Part shown: positions 1-10,526 of the stretch, piece after piece | Numbering within the stretch: the stretch's first letter is position 1 | Layout: the number at the start of each line of letters is the position of its first letter | Assembly (NCBI RefSeq): GCF_003945595.2 | Contig: NW_024103873.1 | Span: 744,001 to 808,000, forward strand | Source of the DNA: Pipra filicauda | Taxonomy: Eukaryota; Chordata; Aves; Passeriformes; Pipridae | DNA length: 64,000 nucleotides | Direction: 5' to 3' | The notes under the pieces: generated by a model | Told to the model about the DNA's origin: nothing | Databases searched by the model: none | Seen by the model: the letters and a program-made list of their open reading frames with translations, nothing else | Position numbers and translations under genes: made by a program

Positions 1-2463
1 GACAATCTATTGCCTTTTGGGGTTTTTGGGTTTTTTTTACATGAAATGGTGAGTTCTTTACAGCTTTAGCAAACATTCCTGCCTGCTCCAACAAACATTC
101 CTGCCTGCTCCTGCTGTGTCCGGGAGGTCCAGCACAAAGCCCCTTTGTGCAGGTGAGGGTTAGAGGGCTCCACGTGCTCCCAGCTCTCTCCCCTGGTTCC
201 CTACTTCCCACTGATATACACCATTCTCCCTTCTTCATTGTGCCTGAGTCCAGGAAAAACCTGTGCTGAAATAACAGAAACCAGGATCCAGCTGCCTCCT
301 TACGGTCTGTGATCTGGGAGCACAGCCCCAGCTCAGGGCTGAACTGCCTGCTTACAACTGTAATCTGAAAAAAATAAATCCGAAACTCTTGTGTTGGTTT
401 AAAACCTCCCATGCTGGGACGTTTTTCTGAGATTTCTTGCAGCATTCCTGTAGCAGAGAGGGGGAGCAGGGAAACAGGCATCCCAGGGTCATTTGGACCT
501 GGATATGCTTCTCCAAAATGAAGGAGTACAATTTAGAGTGACTCTGTGCACAGGGAAGCACAGGCTGGTCCCTCACCAGGGAGATCAGGAACGGGCACAG
601 GCGCCTGTGTTTCCTGTCCCCTGGCCCAGCCACGCTCTGCTTTGCTTCCAGAAGAAGATAAGGATTTTCTGCTGCTCCCAGCTGTGGGATGTGCTGCCTG
701 GGTCCATGCAGGGGCATCTGGGCCCCTGAATTCTTGGATTGTGCCTCGGGATCCCCCCGGGACAGTGATGCCACCACCCTGTGGCCGGTGAGCCCTGGCT
801 CCTGCAGCCCTGAGCACTGCTGGGGGCTCCCCCTCCGGCACAGGATGGAATGGGCAGTGCCTCTGGGATCAGCCCGGGAGAAGGCATTCGTTCTCTTTGA
901 GAGGGAGAATGGGGTTGGAGCCGAATAGGTAATACTGGCTGGATACAGCAAACAGGCCAAAGCATCAGGGGCTGGTGTTCCCCCTGGAGAGCAGGAATGT
1001 GTCCCTGAGCAAATGTCTGCTCACTTTTAGAAGAGGTATTTGAACATCCTAAACAAAAAATTAAAAAGGGTTAAAAAGCAAAGGCAGAAGAGAAATTCTG
1101 GAGAGGTGAAGTCCTTCTGCAGAGGCTGTTTGAACTTGACCTTCCAGAGGCATTTTGGGAGTGAGCAGAGGGAACAAACAGCACAGGGATATTGTTTTTC
1201 AAACCCATGAAGAGCTTGGCAGCCCCAGGAAACATTTGACATGGCAATGGGGTGACATTATCTCACTTTCCCAATGCACACATGCACGTGGCCACCTGGG
1301 ACATAGGAAAGAACTTACAAAGGGATTTCAGGGTGGCACGAGGTGGCACAGGGTGATGGGCCAGCACCCAGCGGGAGCAGTGGCACTGCCCAGGTGCCAC
1401 CCACCCCAGGGACACTGTGTCAGGTCCCCACTGTCACCCACACTGTGGGACACTGTGGCAGGTCCCCTTTGTCTCCCACACTTGCCCAGAGCTGAGACCA
1501 CACTTTGGACGAGCGTGGAGGAAAAGCTCTGTCTGGGAGGGAGGGGGGCAAATCCGTTCCACAGGGAGATGTTCTATGTAGGAGTGACGGGTTTGGGGGC
1601 TTTTTGTTTCTTGGATTTAGTTTTAGGCAGCAGTTACAAGGCTCCAGGTGCTGGGGTGGGATTGGGCACTCCCAGTGCAGCCAGGACTTTCCATCAACAT
1701 GGAAACAGCTTCACACAGGGTGTAATGAGGCTCTGTCATTACTTAATATTGGAAGACAATAAACTCAAGATTAGAGTAAGAATTAGAACCATCCTAGATG
1801 CTTACATTTACGACAAAATATGTCTGGAAGTGTTGTAATTAATGATAACACAAATAAATTATAACAAGTGATAGTGAAGTGTAACCAGAGCAAGAAGCCA
1901 CACACCAAGGGCAGGTTATTCCTGATGTTCAGAACCCCTTTGGGAAGCCCCTGATGGTGGGAACTCTCTGGGATGACAAACCCAGCCAGGCTGGATGGGG
2001 ACTGCTTTAGTTTCTAGGTTTCTGAACGCTTCAGGCTGTCAATAAACAGCAATAAACAGCCATAAATGCTGTCTGTGAGGATGAAATGTGCTCCAGTGTC
2101 CCGGCAGTTGTGGAGCAGAGCAGGGAGGGTGGAGGTGAGCTGAAGTGGCTCCGAGGAGGACCCGGCTGCTCCTGCTGAGCCGTGGGAAGGATGCCAGGGC
2201 TGGTTATCACTGACAACCTCTGCAGAGTGAGTCTGTGCTAAACTTAGCTCTCTGCTAGGAAGAGACAGAATGATCCTGTGACTAAACACAGCTAAATCCC
2301 TGCAGGAGTCATTGCCCATAAACTGCCGACAAACGGACAATGATGCTCAATTATGAGAATCAGGGATTTCAGCTTCCTGTTGATTCATCGGTAGCTTTTA
2401 TCAGCACAAAACTATCCCTGCAGAGGTGACACCAGGCCAGGGCTTCCTGAAGTGCCCTCGGGG
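1..2463. other. Unique non-coding sequence, left edge
   Basis: I see no CR1 copy, RNA gene or convincing coding exon here. Open frames at 352-960 (minus, 202 codons) and 1155-1838 (plus, 227 codons) show no family motif; several of them overlap each other on both strands in moderately GC-rich sequence, which points to chance. A 22-bp unit is duplicated at 71-111 (AAACATTCCTGCCTGCTCC occurs at 71 and 93). If the minus-strand terminal exon at 2464 is real, the right part of this stretch would be its 3' untranslated region. I did not find a clear minus-strand polyadenylation signal close by. Confidence 0.5.
71..111. repeat. 22-bp tandem duplication
   Basis: The 19-mer AAACATTCCTGCCTGCTCC occurs twice, starting at 71 and 93, as a two-copy tandem duplication of period 22. 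There is no sign of function. Confidence 0.8.
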
Positions 2464-2634
2464 TCAGCTGAGCTCCAGGGGCAGCAGCATGTGCCATAGG
2501 CAGTCCAGGTTCTGGCTGGAATGACGGCAGCGGGAGATGGGCATCAGCAATGGTTTGTGATCCCAGCGCTGCTCCTCGCTGCTGCTGAAGGTGAGCCCAG
2601 GCTCCCCATCTCCTGGGAGCTTGTCCTCATCAGT
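2464..2634 (-). CDS. Candidate last coding exon of an unidentified minus-strand gene
   Basis: Read on the minus strand, 56 codons are followed by a TGA stop at 2464-2466. Of the three minus frames only this one is open across the segment. About 80% of third codon positions are G or C, well above the flanking sequence. The predicted peptide is acidic at its start (TDEDKLPGDGEPG), has a serine/glutamate patch (SSSEEQRWDHKP) and ends in CLWHMLLPLELS. A splice acceptor (CCTTGCAG on the minus strand) lies immediately upstream, giving a phase-0 exon. A better acceptor with a longer pyrimidine tract (CTTTTCCTCCTCTGTCCTCAG) would extend the exon to 2662 and add VSNKLLTLQ. I do not recognise the protein. 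It could also be a decoy in a GC-rich patch. That it is an exon is inference from frame, composition and splice sites. Confidence 0.45.
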   Translation of the reverse strand, partial: TDEDKLPGDGEPGLTFSSSEEQRWDHKPLLMPISRCRHSSQNLDCLWHMLLPLELS

Positions 2635-2663
2635 CTGCAAGGTCAGGAGTTTATTGGAGACAC

Positions 2664-4399
2664 TGAGGACAGAGGAGGAAAAGACATATGAGGTCTTTTC
2701 CTATGTGGAGGGCAGCCTCTCTGAGAGCATCACTCTCTGTGATTTAAAGCCCCTGAAGCAATACCCGTCTCCTGGTCAGAATCTGCACTCTCTGAGATGG
2801 ATGTTGCAAGGTCTAACTCGGTTGAGTTTGCAGCTTTGTTCCTCATTTATATTCCTGCCACTTGTATTGTTTCAGCCATGGCTTTGAGGAATGGAGCAAG
2901 GCACTTGCCAGCCTTTCTGACTTTGAATCTGGAGAATGAAGGTCACATTCTTCCTCCCCTTCCCAAACCCACAGGCTCTTGCCAGGGATCTGCTCACTGA
3001 GCCCAGCTCTGTGTGTGTACCAGGGCTGCTGGAGCTGGCCAGCCCAGCCCACAGGCATCATCCTCAGGTAGCAGAGACCCACCATGAGGTGGCAAGAGAG
3101 GATGGAAAAGGTGGGGAGCCCTCCAGGGGCTGAGGTGAGGACAGGCTCTGTCAGAATCAGGACAGACCCCCGGGGTTGGTGCAGCTGGCTGAGGAACACC
3201 ACATCAGCTTGTTGAGTTGGAGTATCCCTGTCCCCTCCTTCCTCGCTGCCCATGTGCCAACCCTGGCTGTGGCACACACTGCCACGTGCCCAGGGACACA
3301 TGGCACAGACTGTGCCAGGATCCAGCCTTGGCATGAGGGGGTTACAATGTGCTCGGTGCAGTCCTGAGTACCAGACCTTGGATCCGAAACTGCCACCGTG
3401 GTGGGCACAGACCCCCGGGCTCCTCCTGTCCTTCTGCTGGAGGTCTTGCCATCTTTTGTCCCTGCCTGGACATGGACAGCAGCAGCCAGGCGAGTCCCAC
3501 CAGGGGTGTTGTCCAGGCTTACATGGAGTGTTATCAGCCATAAGGACTCGAGGGAGACACGTCCTTGAGCTGCAGCTTCACCCTCGTTGTGTGTGGGATG
3601 AGTGCTGGGTCCTGATGCTGATCCCAGCCCCTCTCCCTTCCTGGGCTCCTCAGGGAAGGGGACAGGTCCAAGGGGAGGTGGAGATGTGACACAGAGCGAG
3701 GGGGTCTGGCTGAGGAACTGGGGCGGGGGGTTTTGGGGACCAGGCAAGCCCAGAGCAGGCTGACGAGGCTGGAGCCCGGCTGCAGGGGAAGGGCAGTGCA
3801 GGGGAGCAGAGATGTTCCTAAGGGTTTTGTGATTTCTTCAGGAATCCCACATGAAGGAAAGGGCCAAACTTCTACCCGGAATTGATGCTGACCTGCTTTG
3901 TTGTGAAGAAATAAAGGCATTAGTGGAGAAAGGGAGTCAAAGCTGGCAGCTGGAAGTGAGGTTTGCTGTTCCCCAGGAGGCTGAGGCCTCTGGGCTCTGG
4001 AGCTGTTGAGCCCACAGAGCCCCGGTGCTCCCAGGCCACATCCACACCAATACTGTGTATTTAAAAGAGCTGCTTGAATGGGTCCTTGACTGATTCAAGT
4101 GGAAATCTAGTCTAGAGACAACAGAAATGGCCAAAAACTACAGATATTTTTGGTGCCATGGGCTAGTGAGGCCACCGCCTGATGGGCTGGCAGGGACCAC
4201 CTCAGGGCACCTCATGAGACAGGGCTGTCCCCTCTCTGAGAGCAGCATTTGTGTGCTGCAGATGGATAGGCTGGTGCTGTGGTTAAAGAGATTACTGCAA
4301 ACTCTGCTGTGTTTTCTAGGGAGAGAATCTGTGGTATTACATTCTTGGCTAATTTTCAATTTTTTCTATTTTGTACAAACATAAAGGGATAAATGAAGG
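2664..4399. other. Unique sequence with a GC-rich block (about 3.09-3.79 kb)
   Basis: The core of this stretch is GC-rich and poor in stop codons on both strands. That yields long overlapping frames at 2843-3541, 3157-3747 and 3534-3920 on the minus strand and 3252-3689 on the plus strand. Their peptides are rich in Pro, Gly, Ser, Cys and Trp and show no domain, so I read them as composition artefacts. If the exon at 2464 is real, this would be intron upstream of it. I found no repeat copy here. Confidence 0.5.
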
Positions 4400-5060
4400 A
4401 GAAAATACGGCTCCACAGCTGCTTTCGTTTAAGTGTTTTCTCCCTTCCATGAATGTGGTAGTAAAGCTAAAATTTGGTTGAAATATTTTTTAAGAAATTT
4501 TCATCTGGACTCCCACTTGGAGCAGAGTGATCAAAGGGAAATGACAGGAAAATAAACGGAAGAAACTAATCAAAGAGGAAGACAAAGGAGAATTAAGTCC
4601 AGGCAGCTCCTTTTCTATTGATTATTGACTTAAACAACCCCAATTCCTGTATGGGCTGATTTTGCCCATGGTTGGTTTAAAGAGATATATGATTGCTGTA
4701 GAAAGGAAAGAAAATACTGCATCGACTCTAAGAAATATTTTGTGGTAACACACTATGTTTTTTCAGTGGTCGTGATCAAATGAGTCATCCCGTTTGTAGT
4801 TGAAAATAGACTCAGTAATGTAGATTAAAAAATAAACCAGCAATATGTGTGGGTTTGAACACAGCTGTTATGGTAGGGCTTTCCTAATTTGGCTATATTC
4901 AGGCAGGGTCTTTCATCCAAAGTTTACGCAGTTGGTTTCATCATCAAAAGATTATTTGTAGTGAGTAAAGCCCTTGAAATCGTGGATCAGTGGCAGACTC
5001 AGAACTCTGCGCCCGTCTGTAGAGCGAGCGATGACACACAGTGCTCGGGAAGAAAATGAA
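4400..5060. promoter_or_regulatory. AT-rich candidate conserved non-coding element with a CpG cluster at its right edge
   Basis: This is an AT-rich, repeat-free stretch. It contains a TGAGTCA motif (AP-1-type site) at 4781-4787 and ends in a small cluster of CpGs at 5009-5031 (GCGCCCGTCTG, GAGCGAGCGATG). CpG is otherwise scarce nearby. The look is that of a conserved non-coding element, but conservation cannot be judged from one sequence. A plus-strand frame of about 60 codons without a convincing start crosses the CpG cluster, so a short exon cannot be excluded. Confidence 0.2.
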
Positions 5061-5880
5061 TCACCTTTTTCCCTTTTCCTTTGAGTTAAGGACTTTTTTT
5101 ACTCTTGCCTTGGCCGTGGTGCTCAGAGGAAGCTGTTCCAGCACAGACAGACCTGTCAGGATGTGGCTGCCCAGCACAAGCAGCTTCTGTGCCGAGGCAG
5201 AGCAGCCGCCGGGACTGCGGTGTGTGGCTGTGACCAGGACAGTGGCACATGGGGGCTCCTGCCCATCCTGTGCTGCCCAAATCCTGCTGGAGGCTGCTGG
5301 GGGCTGTGGGACCTGCTGACCCAGCACCCCTGGTCCCTTATTGTGCATCAAAAGCACATGTAAATAAGGCCGTGGCCGTCGGTCCCAGTCCTGCAGCAGG
5401 TGACACCTCTGAGTGGCTGTGTCAGCTGCTGGAGTTCTTTCTCTGAGGACTGGAATGTTATGGCATTAAGACCTTTACTACCAGGGAGAAATCTTAAAAA
5501 AGCCAGAATACAAAAGCAACAAAAGTAATTTTGCAGATCGTTGTAGTTAAAAAATAGAACCATTAGCAAAACAGGACTAACCTTATCTGATGCTCTTCTT
5601 TAGAGTCTGGCATGTAGTTTTATGGATTAAACTGTTTTTCATTTTGACACTAAGAGCCCTCTTTCGACTTTCAAAAAGGCACATCTGAAAACAGCTCAGG
5701 AATCTCAAAAAGAAAAACAGTCTAAAACAAAGATTCCTCCTCTGAAAAGTATCTTAATTGAAACTCGGCCCCAAAGGTCTCTCTCACAACTCCAACTTCA
5801 AACCCTCCTTTGGAAGAATTTACATGCAACCTTTCACAAACGGAGCCATTCTGCCTTCCCACCCTGCAGCTCTGGGATGG

Positions 5881-6030
5881 ATGAAGGATGAAGGACTTTG
5901 TCTCTATGGCCTTAATGAGGAGAACATGGATTTTCATGTTCAGGTTGTGATTGTTTTCATATTTCTGATTATTCTGTTGCCACTCTCAGCATATACCAGA
6001 AGGTGCCTCACTTGGGGGTTGCCTATGTAA
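5881..6030 (+). CDS. Possible short ORF with one membrane segment
   Basis: A frame of 49 codons runs from ATG at 5881 to a TAA. It has an acidic stretch (MKDEGLCLYGLNEEN), then about 17 uninterrupted hydrophobic residues (VVIVFIFLIILLPLSAY), then TRRC. That is the pattern of a single-pass membrane peptide with a positive flank. The frame is open further upstream to an ATG at 5758. A good splice acceptor (CTGCCTTCCCACCCTGCAG) ends at 5869, just upstream, so this might be an exon. Codon use is AT-rich and I know of no matching family. Chance is a real possibility, because T-rich DNA readily encodes hydrophobic runs. Confidence 0.15.
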   Translation: MKDEGLCLYGLNEENMDFHVQVVIVFIFLIILLPLSAYTRRCLTWGLPM

Positions 6031-6053
6031 TGGACTGTTGGAATGATCGACTT
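6012..6053 (-). CDS. Weak candidate internal exon (42 nt, minus)
   Basis: On the minus strand a 42-nt segment encodes KSIIPTVHYIGNPQ. It is flanked by an acceptor (ACCCATTCCCATGTAG) and a donor (CAA followed by GTGAGG). It starts and ends in phase 0, so it would join in frame to the terminal exon candidate at 2464-2634. The segment is very short, and splice-like pairs of this quality occur by chance. It also overlaps the end of the plus-strand short ORF, so at most one of the two is likely to be real. Confidence 0.12.
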
Positions 6054-7133
6054 CTACATGGGAATGGGTTCAGTAATTCCTTTTAAAAGGCTGCCATATC
6101 ACCCCCATTATTCACTGCAGAAGGATCTATTGTGGTTTGATAGGAGGTATCCTGTTTCCTTAAATTAATGTTACACTGCAGGGCTACACCATATATTTAA
6201 ATTGCCATTTACTATAGTAATAAATATTAATCAGCCTCTAAAAGGAGAAATGGGTCATTGTTGGAAGGAAGTAAAAGAACATTTTATGTTACCCTGGGCT
6301 GTCTTGTTTCCGCAGGGCCACAAGAAAAATGGTGCTTATCATCTGGTATTTCAACAGAAAAACACTGCAGGGCCTCTCTAAATCCGTCCAGCTTAACTGG
6401 TTGCTCACAAGTTCAAAAAACAACCATGGATTTAAAAGAAAGTATTTATTTCTCTATAGTTTAGCTACAGTTTATCAAACGTTCTTGCAAGCTGAAGCAG
6501 CACTCGAAGTGAAAGGCCCTGCTGTGCCCCAGGGCTGCTCAGCAGTGGCAGCACAGAGGGAGGGTTTCCACTACCTGCTCAAACGGTTGTAAGGGCACCA
6601 AAGGATTTCACCCCAAGATGAGCTTACATGCCTAAAACAGGGGCCCAACCTCTGCCAGCTTTCTGTGAGCCCCTCCCTGGAGTGGCCCCATCAGCTCCAT
6701 TCCATCCCTGCTCTCCCACCACTGACAGCAGTGTCTGTGCCAGCAGCAGGAGCTCCGGGAGCTCCCCAGGTCCCTGGCACAGCTCAGAACCCCAGGGCTC
6801 AGCCTGCTCTCCAGTCCACAGCCCTTCCAGCCCCCCTTCATCTCTTTTGTTGTTGTCCAGCTGTGGATGCTGATAAAAACATACCTGACTGGGCTGTAAC
6901 CAAGCACGTGTTTGCATGGTCACGCTCCACAGCTCCAGAGGTGCAGAAAAATAATCCTCTGGTTACATTTTGATGGTCTGAGTGCAGAGACCAAAAGGTT
7001 TGTAGAGAGAAGGAAAGCACCCCAGATCCATGGATGCTGAAAGCGAGGCCCTGCAGAGTGGACAAAACTGGGATCTGATAAAGTCTGCCAGTTCGAAAAC
7101 TTGGCTCATGTAATAAAGGATGTTCTCCCTTAC
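6054..7133. other. Unique non-coding sequence
   Basis: There are no CR1 copies or simple repeats. The frames at 6624-6923 (minus) and 6628-6973 (plus) overlap in opposite directions in a GC-richer patch and have no recognisable domain. A weak minus-strand splice-like segment around 6571-6640 encodes about 19 residues and was not called. Confidence 0.5.
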
Positions 7134-7204
7134 CTTGCCTGGATTTGTCTGTAGAAGGAAATTCTCAAGCCCTGCTTCCACAACAGGGAAATCCTTCATC
7201 AGAA
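7134..7204 (-). CDS. Weak candidate internal exon (71 nt, minus)
   Basis: On the minus strand the segment reads LMKDFPVVEAGLENFLLQT followed by NPGK. It is followed directly by a strong splice donor (GGCAAG then GTAAGGGAG). The upstream acceptor (CTGAACCTTTGCAG) has a poor pyrimidine tract, which lowers confidence. The exon would begin with two bases of a split codon and end in phase 0, compatible with the candidates at 6012-6053 and 2464-2634. I do not recognise the sequence. Confidence 0.2.
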
Positions 7205-9391
7205 CTGCAAAGGTTCAGCCTTGTGCCGCAGCCACAAACTCACTTTTCCCTTGGACAGGCTTTTGTAACAACCCTTAGTTGTTACACTTGGACAGGCTGT
7301 TAGTAACAACCCCCCCATTAGCCAACAAACTCTTTTGTTTAATCAATTAATTTTAGTTTTGTTTAACTAAAAAGGACTCAGACTTCAGCCCATACCTGGA
7401 GATCTGACACCTGGAATCACTTTGTAAACCCGTGGTGCTCATGGGTTGGTGTGAGCTGCCAATGAGGAGGGAGGGAATGGGCCACTTCCACCTCCTTTTC
7501 ATCTTGGCATGTTGCTCAGAATCAATTTCTCGGTATAAATATCCTATTTTTTTTCAAAACAACAGCAACAAGAGCCATTTTGGTGGCACCCTGAGTGCAT
7601 GGACCTCTTTGGGAGCATCTTTACGAAGCTGGGACCCAATGCCATGTGCACTGGAGGATGCCATGCTCTGCCTGCTTCACCCAGCAGCTGCAGGGCCTTT
7701 CCAAACCCGGCCCAAAGAAAAGACCAGCTCAGGTTAGCAGCTCCTCTTATCATGAACTTCCCTTTCTTTTCCCATTCTTTGCAGAGCAGATCATTCATGC
7801 TGTGGGAACACTGTGTGGGATTTATGGCTGTGATTTAGTAGGTATGAGTTACCTATGCCTGTCTCAAGCACATTGCCCAAGTCTGGCATGCAACCCCTCT
7901 GACATTACATGGACATTCCCCGTATTTATCTCCATTCCTCCATTAGTTTTGTGTTAATCTTCTTTATTACCTCGTTGTTACTCTTTGGAAGCTGCCAGCT
8001 CATTCATCTCCCCGAGGCTCCCACTCAGATGCTGTCACTAATTTGATTTAAGGGGTTGTAACTCTTTTGACCTGTCTCTGGGAGATTTGCCCTCCTCTGG
8101 CGCTCCCTTGAGGAGCTCTGGGTTGGAGCAGCAGCAGGTTGGAGGGGTTACAACACCTTTCTGTCCAAAGGGTGTGGATGGAGAGAAGCACACCCAGAAA
8201 TGACACTTCCCACCAAGGGCCCTCATCTTTTTGGCTTTGTACAAACCCCGGATCAGGCTCTCCTCCCTGCTCTCACAAGGGATGTAGTAAAACCATGCTG
8301 TCCCCCTGACACCCCATCTCTTATCCCAGGGACCCCTCTCTCTGTGCACACACTGAGCACTGCTGGGAGCCCCTGAACGCTCCCTGGGGCAGCACAGCAG
8401 TGCCACGAGTTCTGGGGAATGCAAAATGCTCTTTGAGATCCCTACTGATCACCTTTGGAGTTCTCCCAGCAAACCTGCATTTCCCAACAAACCTGCACCA
8501 GGTGTGTTAGTCTGCACCCTAATGCCAAAGCACCCTCTGTCCCCAGAGCGCTGGGAAAGGGGATGGAAAACCAGCCCAGGAGTAGGTACAGGTGGCAGTC
8601 CTGAACTGGGAAACTGGAAAGGGAGCTAACAAAGATGGCCAAAGGTGCTGGACAGGGGCCTTGGGACAAGTGACGTGGGCTGAGCAACTTGTTGGTGATT
8701 TCTGAGGGATGTGGCACAGAAACCTGTAACTGGGAATAAGGGAGAGGAAATTATATAATTTTAAAAGATAAAATTATTTCTGTTCCCTGAATGGGTCTCT
8801 GAAACATCTCCCTCTTGGGAAATTCACATAAACAAGAGACATACTCAAGTTACCACCTAAATAATGCCAGTGTATGAATATTTTAATTCTGTTCTGTAGG
8901 CTCAGTAAAACAACACCAGAACGCAGAGCTCAGTAATGTGCAAAAAGAAAAGTCTCTTCTCATTTGCTCAAAGCAGAAACAATCATGTTCCTTCACAGCG
9001 AGGTATCTCACTCTGGGAACAATAGTGCAGAACACTCCTCCATGTCTGCCTGAGGAATGGAGTTGAAATAGTCTGGAATAATGGCAGCTGATCAGAACAT
9101 AATGGGAAAAACAAGAGTGCTAAGTTGATACTGGATTTGACTCAGACTTTTCTTCTGGATGTGAGATAACAGCCAACATCTGATCTACAGCTGGTACAGC
9201 GTGGACATGAGGCACATCTGGCACAGAGTGAGGAGGGGGCAGAGCCCTTCCAGAAAATGGGAATCCCCTCAACACATCTGTGACTGATGAGAGCACTGGG
9301 TGTCCATGGTGTTGACATCAGGGACGAGGAAAGCTGCTTTTACTGAAGCATCACACGAGGGTCTGAGCTGTAACCTGGAGAAGGTGCTGTT
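7205..9391. other. Unique non-coding sequence with a small hairpin
   Basis: The part at 7250-7310 carries a partial 36-bp duplication beginning CTTGGACAGGCT. Within it, GTAACAAC (7265-7272) and GTTGTTAC (7278-7285) form a perfect 8-bp inverted repeat around a 5-base loop. A 60-nt minus-strand segment at 7396-7455 has both a good acceptor (CCCTCCCTCCTCATTGGCAG) and a donor (CTCCAG then GTATGG). Its only open frame is not phase-compatible with the candidate at 7134. The rest shows no repeat or RNA gene. Confidence 0.45.
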
Positions 9392-9551
9392 GGAAGGAAG
9401 GAAGGAAGGAAGGAAGGAGGGAGGGAAGGAAGGAAATATTTGAGAAAGCAAGGAAAGGAAGGAAGGAAGGAGGGAGGGAAGGAAGAAAGGAGGGAGGAAA
9501 GGAAGGAAGGAAGAAAGGAAGGAAGAAAGAAAGAAAGAAAAGAAAGAAAGA
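9392..9551. repeat. GGAA/GGGA/GAAA polypurine microsatellite
   Basis: This is an imperfect tetranucleotide tract built from GGAA, GGGA and, toward the right end, GAAA units. It is interrupted once near 9436-9450 (AATATTTGAGAAAGC). Apart from that interruption the plus strand is almost purely purine for about 160 bp. Frames with repeated Gly-Arg-Lys-Glu or Phe-Leu-Pro-Ser on either strand are by-products of the repeat. Confidence 0.95.
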
Positions 9552-10444
9552 GTGAGTTGTTGGCGCTGGTTGGTTGTGCCCACAGTGTGTGTGTCCATCC
9601 ATCACAGCCTGACACACACACACATTCACAACATGGGTTTGGAATGTGGCTGTTGGCCACAGATGAAGCCAGATTTATGGCCCTGAGCTCCATAGCAGCG
9701 TGTGGAAGTAAATCTGGGCAACGGAATTTCCTTGTACCTGTCATAATAAAGATTTCATACAGCACAGCTCCAGAGGAATTATTTATCTCTGTAATCACGT
9801 AAACAAGAGAGGAAACAGTGTATGGGTTTGCATCTGAGGCTCATTTGACTGGGAATATGATAATGCAGGTGCAGGTCCCTGTCACTGTCCAGGGGCACAG
9901 CAGAACACAGACTGACCCAGTTACCACCATCCCCAGTGGGTGACAAGAGCTTGTTGGCCCAGGAGACAAGACTGGGAGGAAGGGACGAGGGAACACCCAA
10001 AGGAAGGATGTCCAACAGCCCAGGACACAGGGAAATAGAGTTTGCCTTTTCTAGGTGGGTACATCGATTTTTTTAGAGGCGGTAAAGAAATTAAATGACT
10101 TTGCTAACCTTACCATTACAGCTTGTTCTAGTGCCTGACCATCATTCCAATTCTTTCAGAGAACAAATCTTCTGCCTTTCAATGAATTCTGGTCTTTTGG
10201 GATGAATTAGGGAACCAGTAAACGGTGATTAATTTAGGGATAGTCTTATGTCACTAAATAAAATAAAATGGGAACACACTGAAGCAGCACGTACATGCTC
10301 TGTAAGGAATATTCTTATCTGCAAGGGAAGTGACAATATTAAATAGTGGGGGAAAAAAGCTGGGAATGTCACAGCTGAAGGGAAGCTCAGACTGGAGCTG
10401 GTGTCATAGTGCACACAAAAGGGGCCACGAGAGAGAAACCCAAG
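9552..10444. other. Unique non-coding sequence
   Basis: Apart from a short (CA)n run near 9612-9622 I see no repeat. A minus-strand splice-like segment near 10112-10150 encodes NWNDGQALEQAVM. It has a good donor (GTAATG then GTAAGG) but a weak acceptor, and it does not join in frame with neighbouring candidates, so it was not called as coding. Confidence 0.45.
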
Positions 10445-10526
10445 TGTGCATTCCCAAAGGGAGAGTGCATTCCCAAAGGGAGAGTGCATTCCCAATGGGA
10501 GAGTGCATTCCCAACAGGAGAGTGCA
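10445..10526. repeat. 19-bp minisatellite, four copies
   Basis: Units begin at 10445, 10464, 10483 and 10502, with a partial fifth at 10521. The unit is GTGCATTCCCAAAGGGAGA. Copies 1 and 2 are identical; copy 3 has AATGGG and copy 4 has AACAGG. Frames running through it are incidental. Confidence 0.93.

Noticed and set aside
2843..3920. Overlapping 232-, 196- and 128-codon minus frames
   Set aside because: GC-rich block with frames open on both strands. The peptides have no recognisable domain, and no single frame stands out.
9269..9802. Frames rich in repeated Lys-Glu-Gly-Arg or Phe-Leu-Pro-Ser
   Set aside because: Direct translation of the polypurine microsatellite on either strand.
10112..10150. 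NWNDGQALEQAVM, superficially like a calponin-homology domain fragment
   Set aside because: Thirteen residues with a weak acceptor, and no phase-compatible neighbour.
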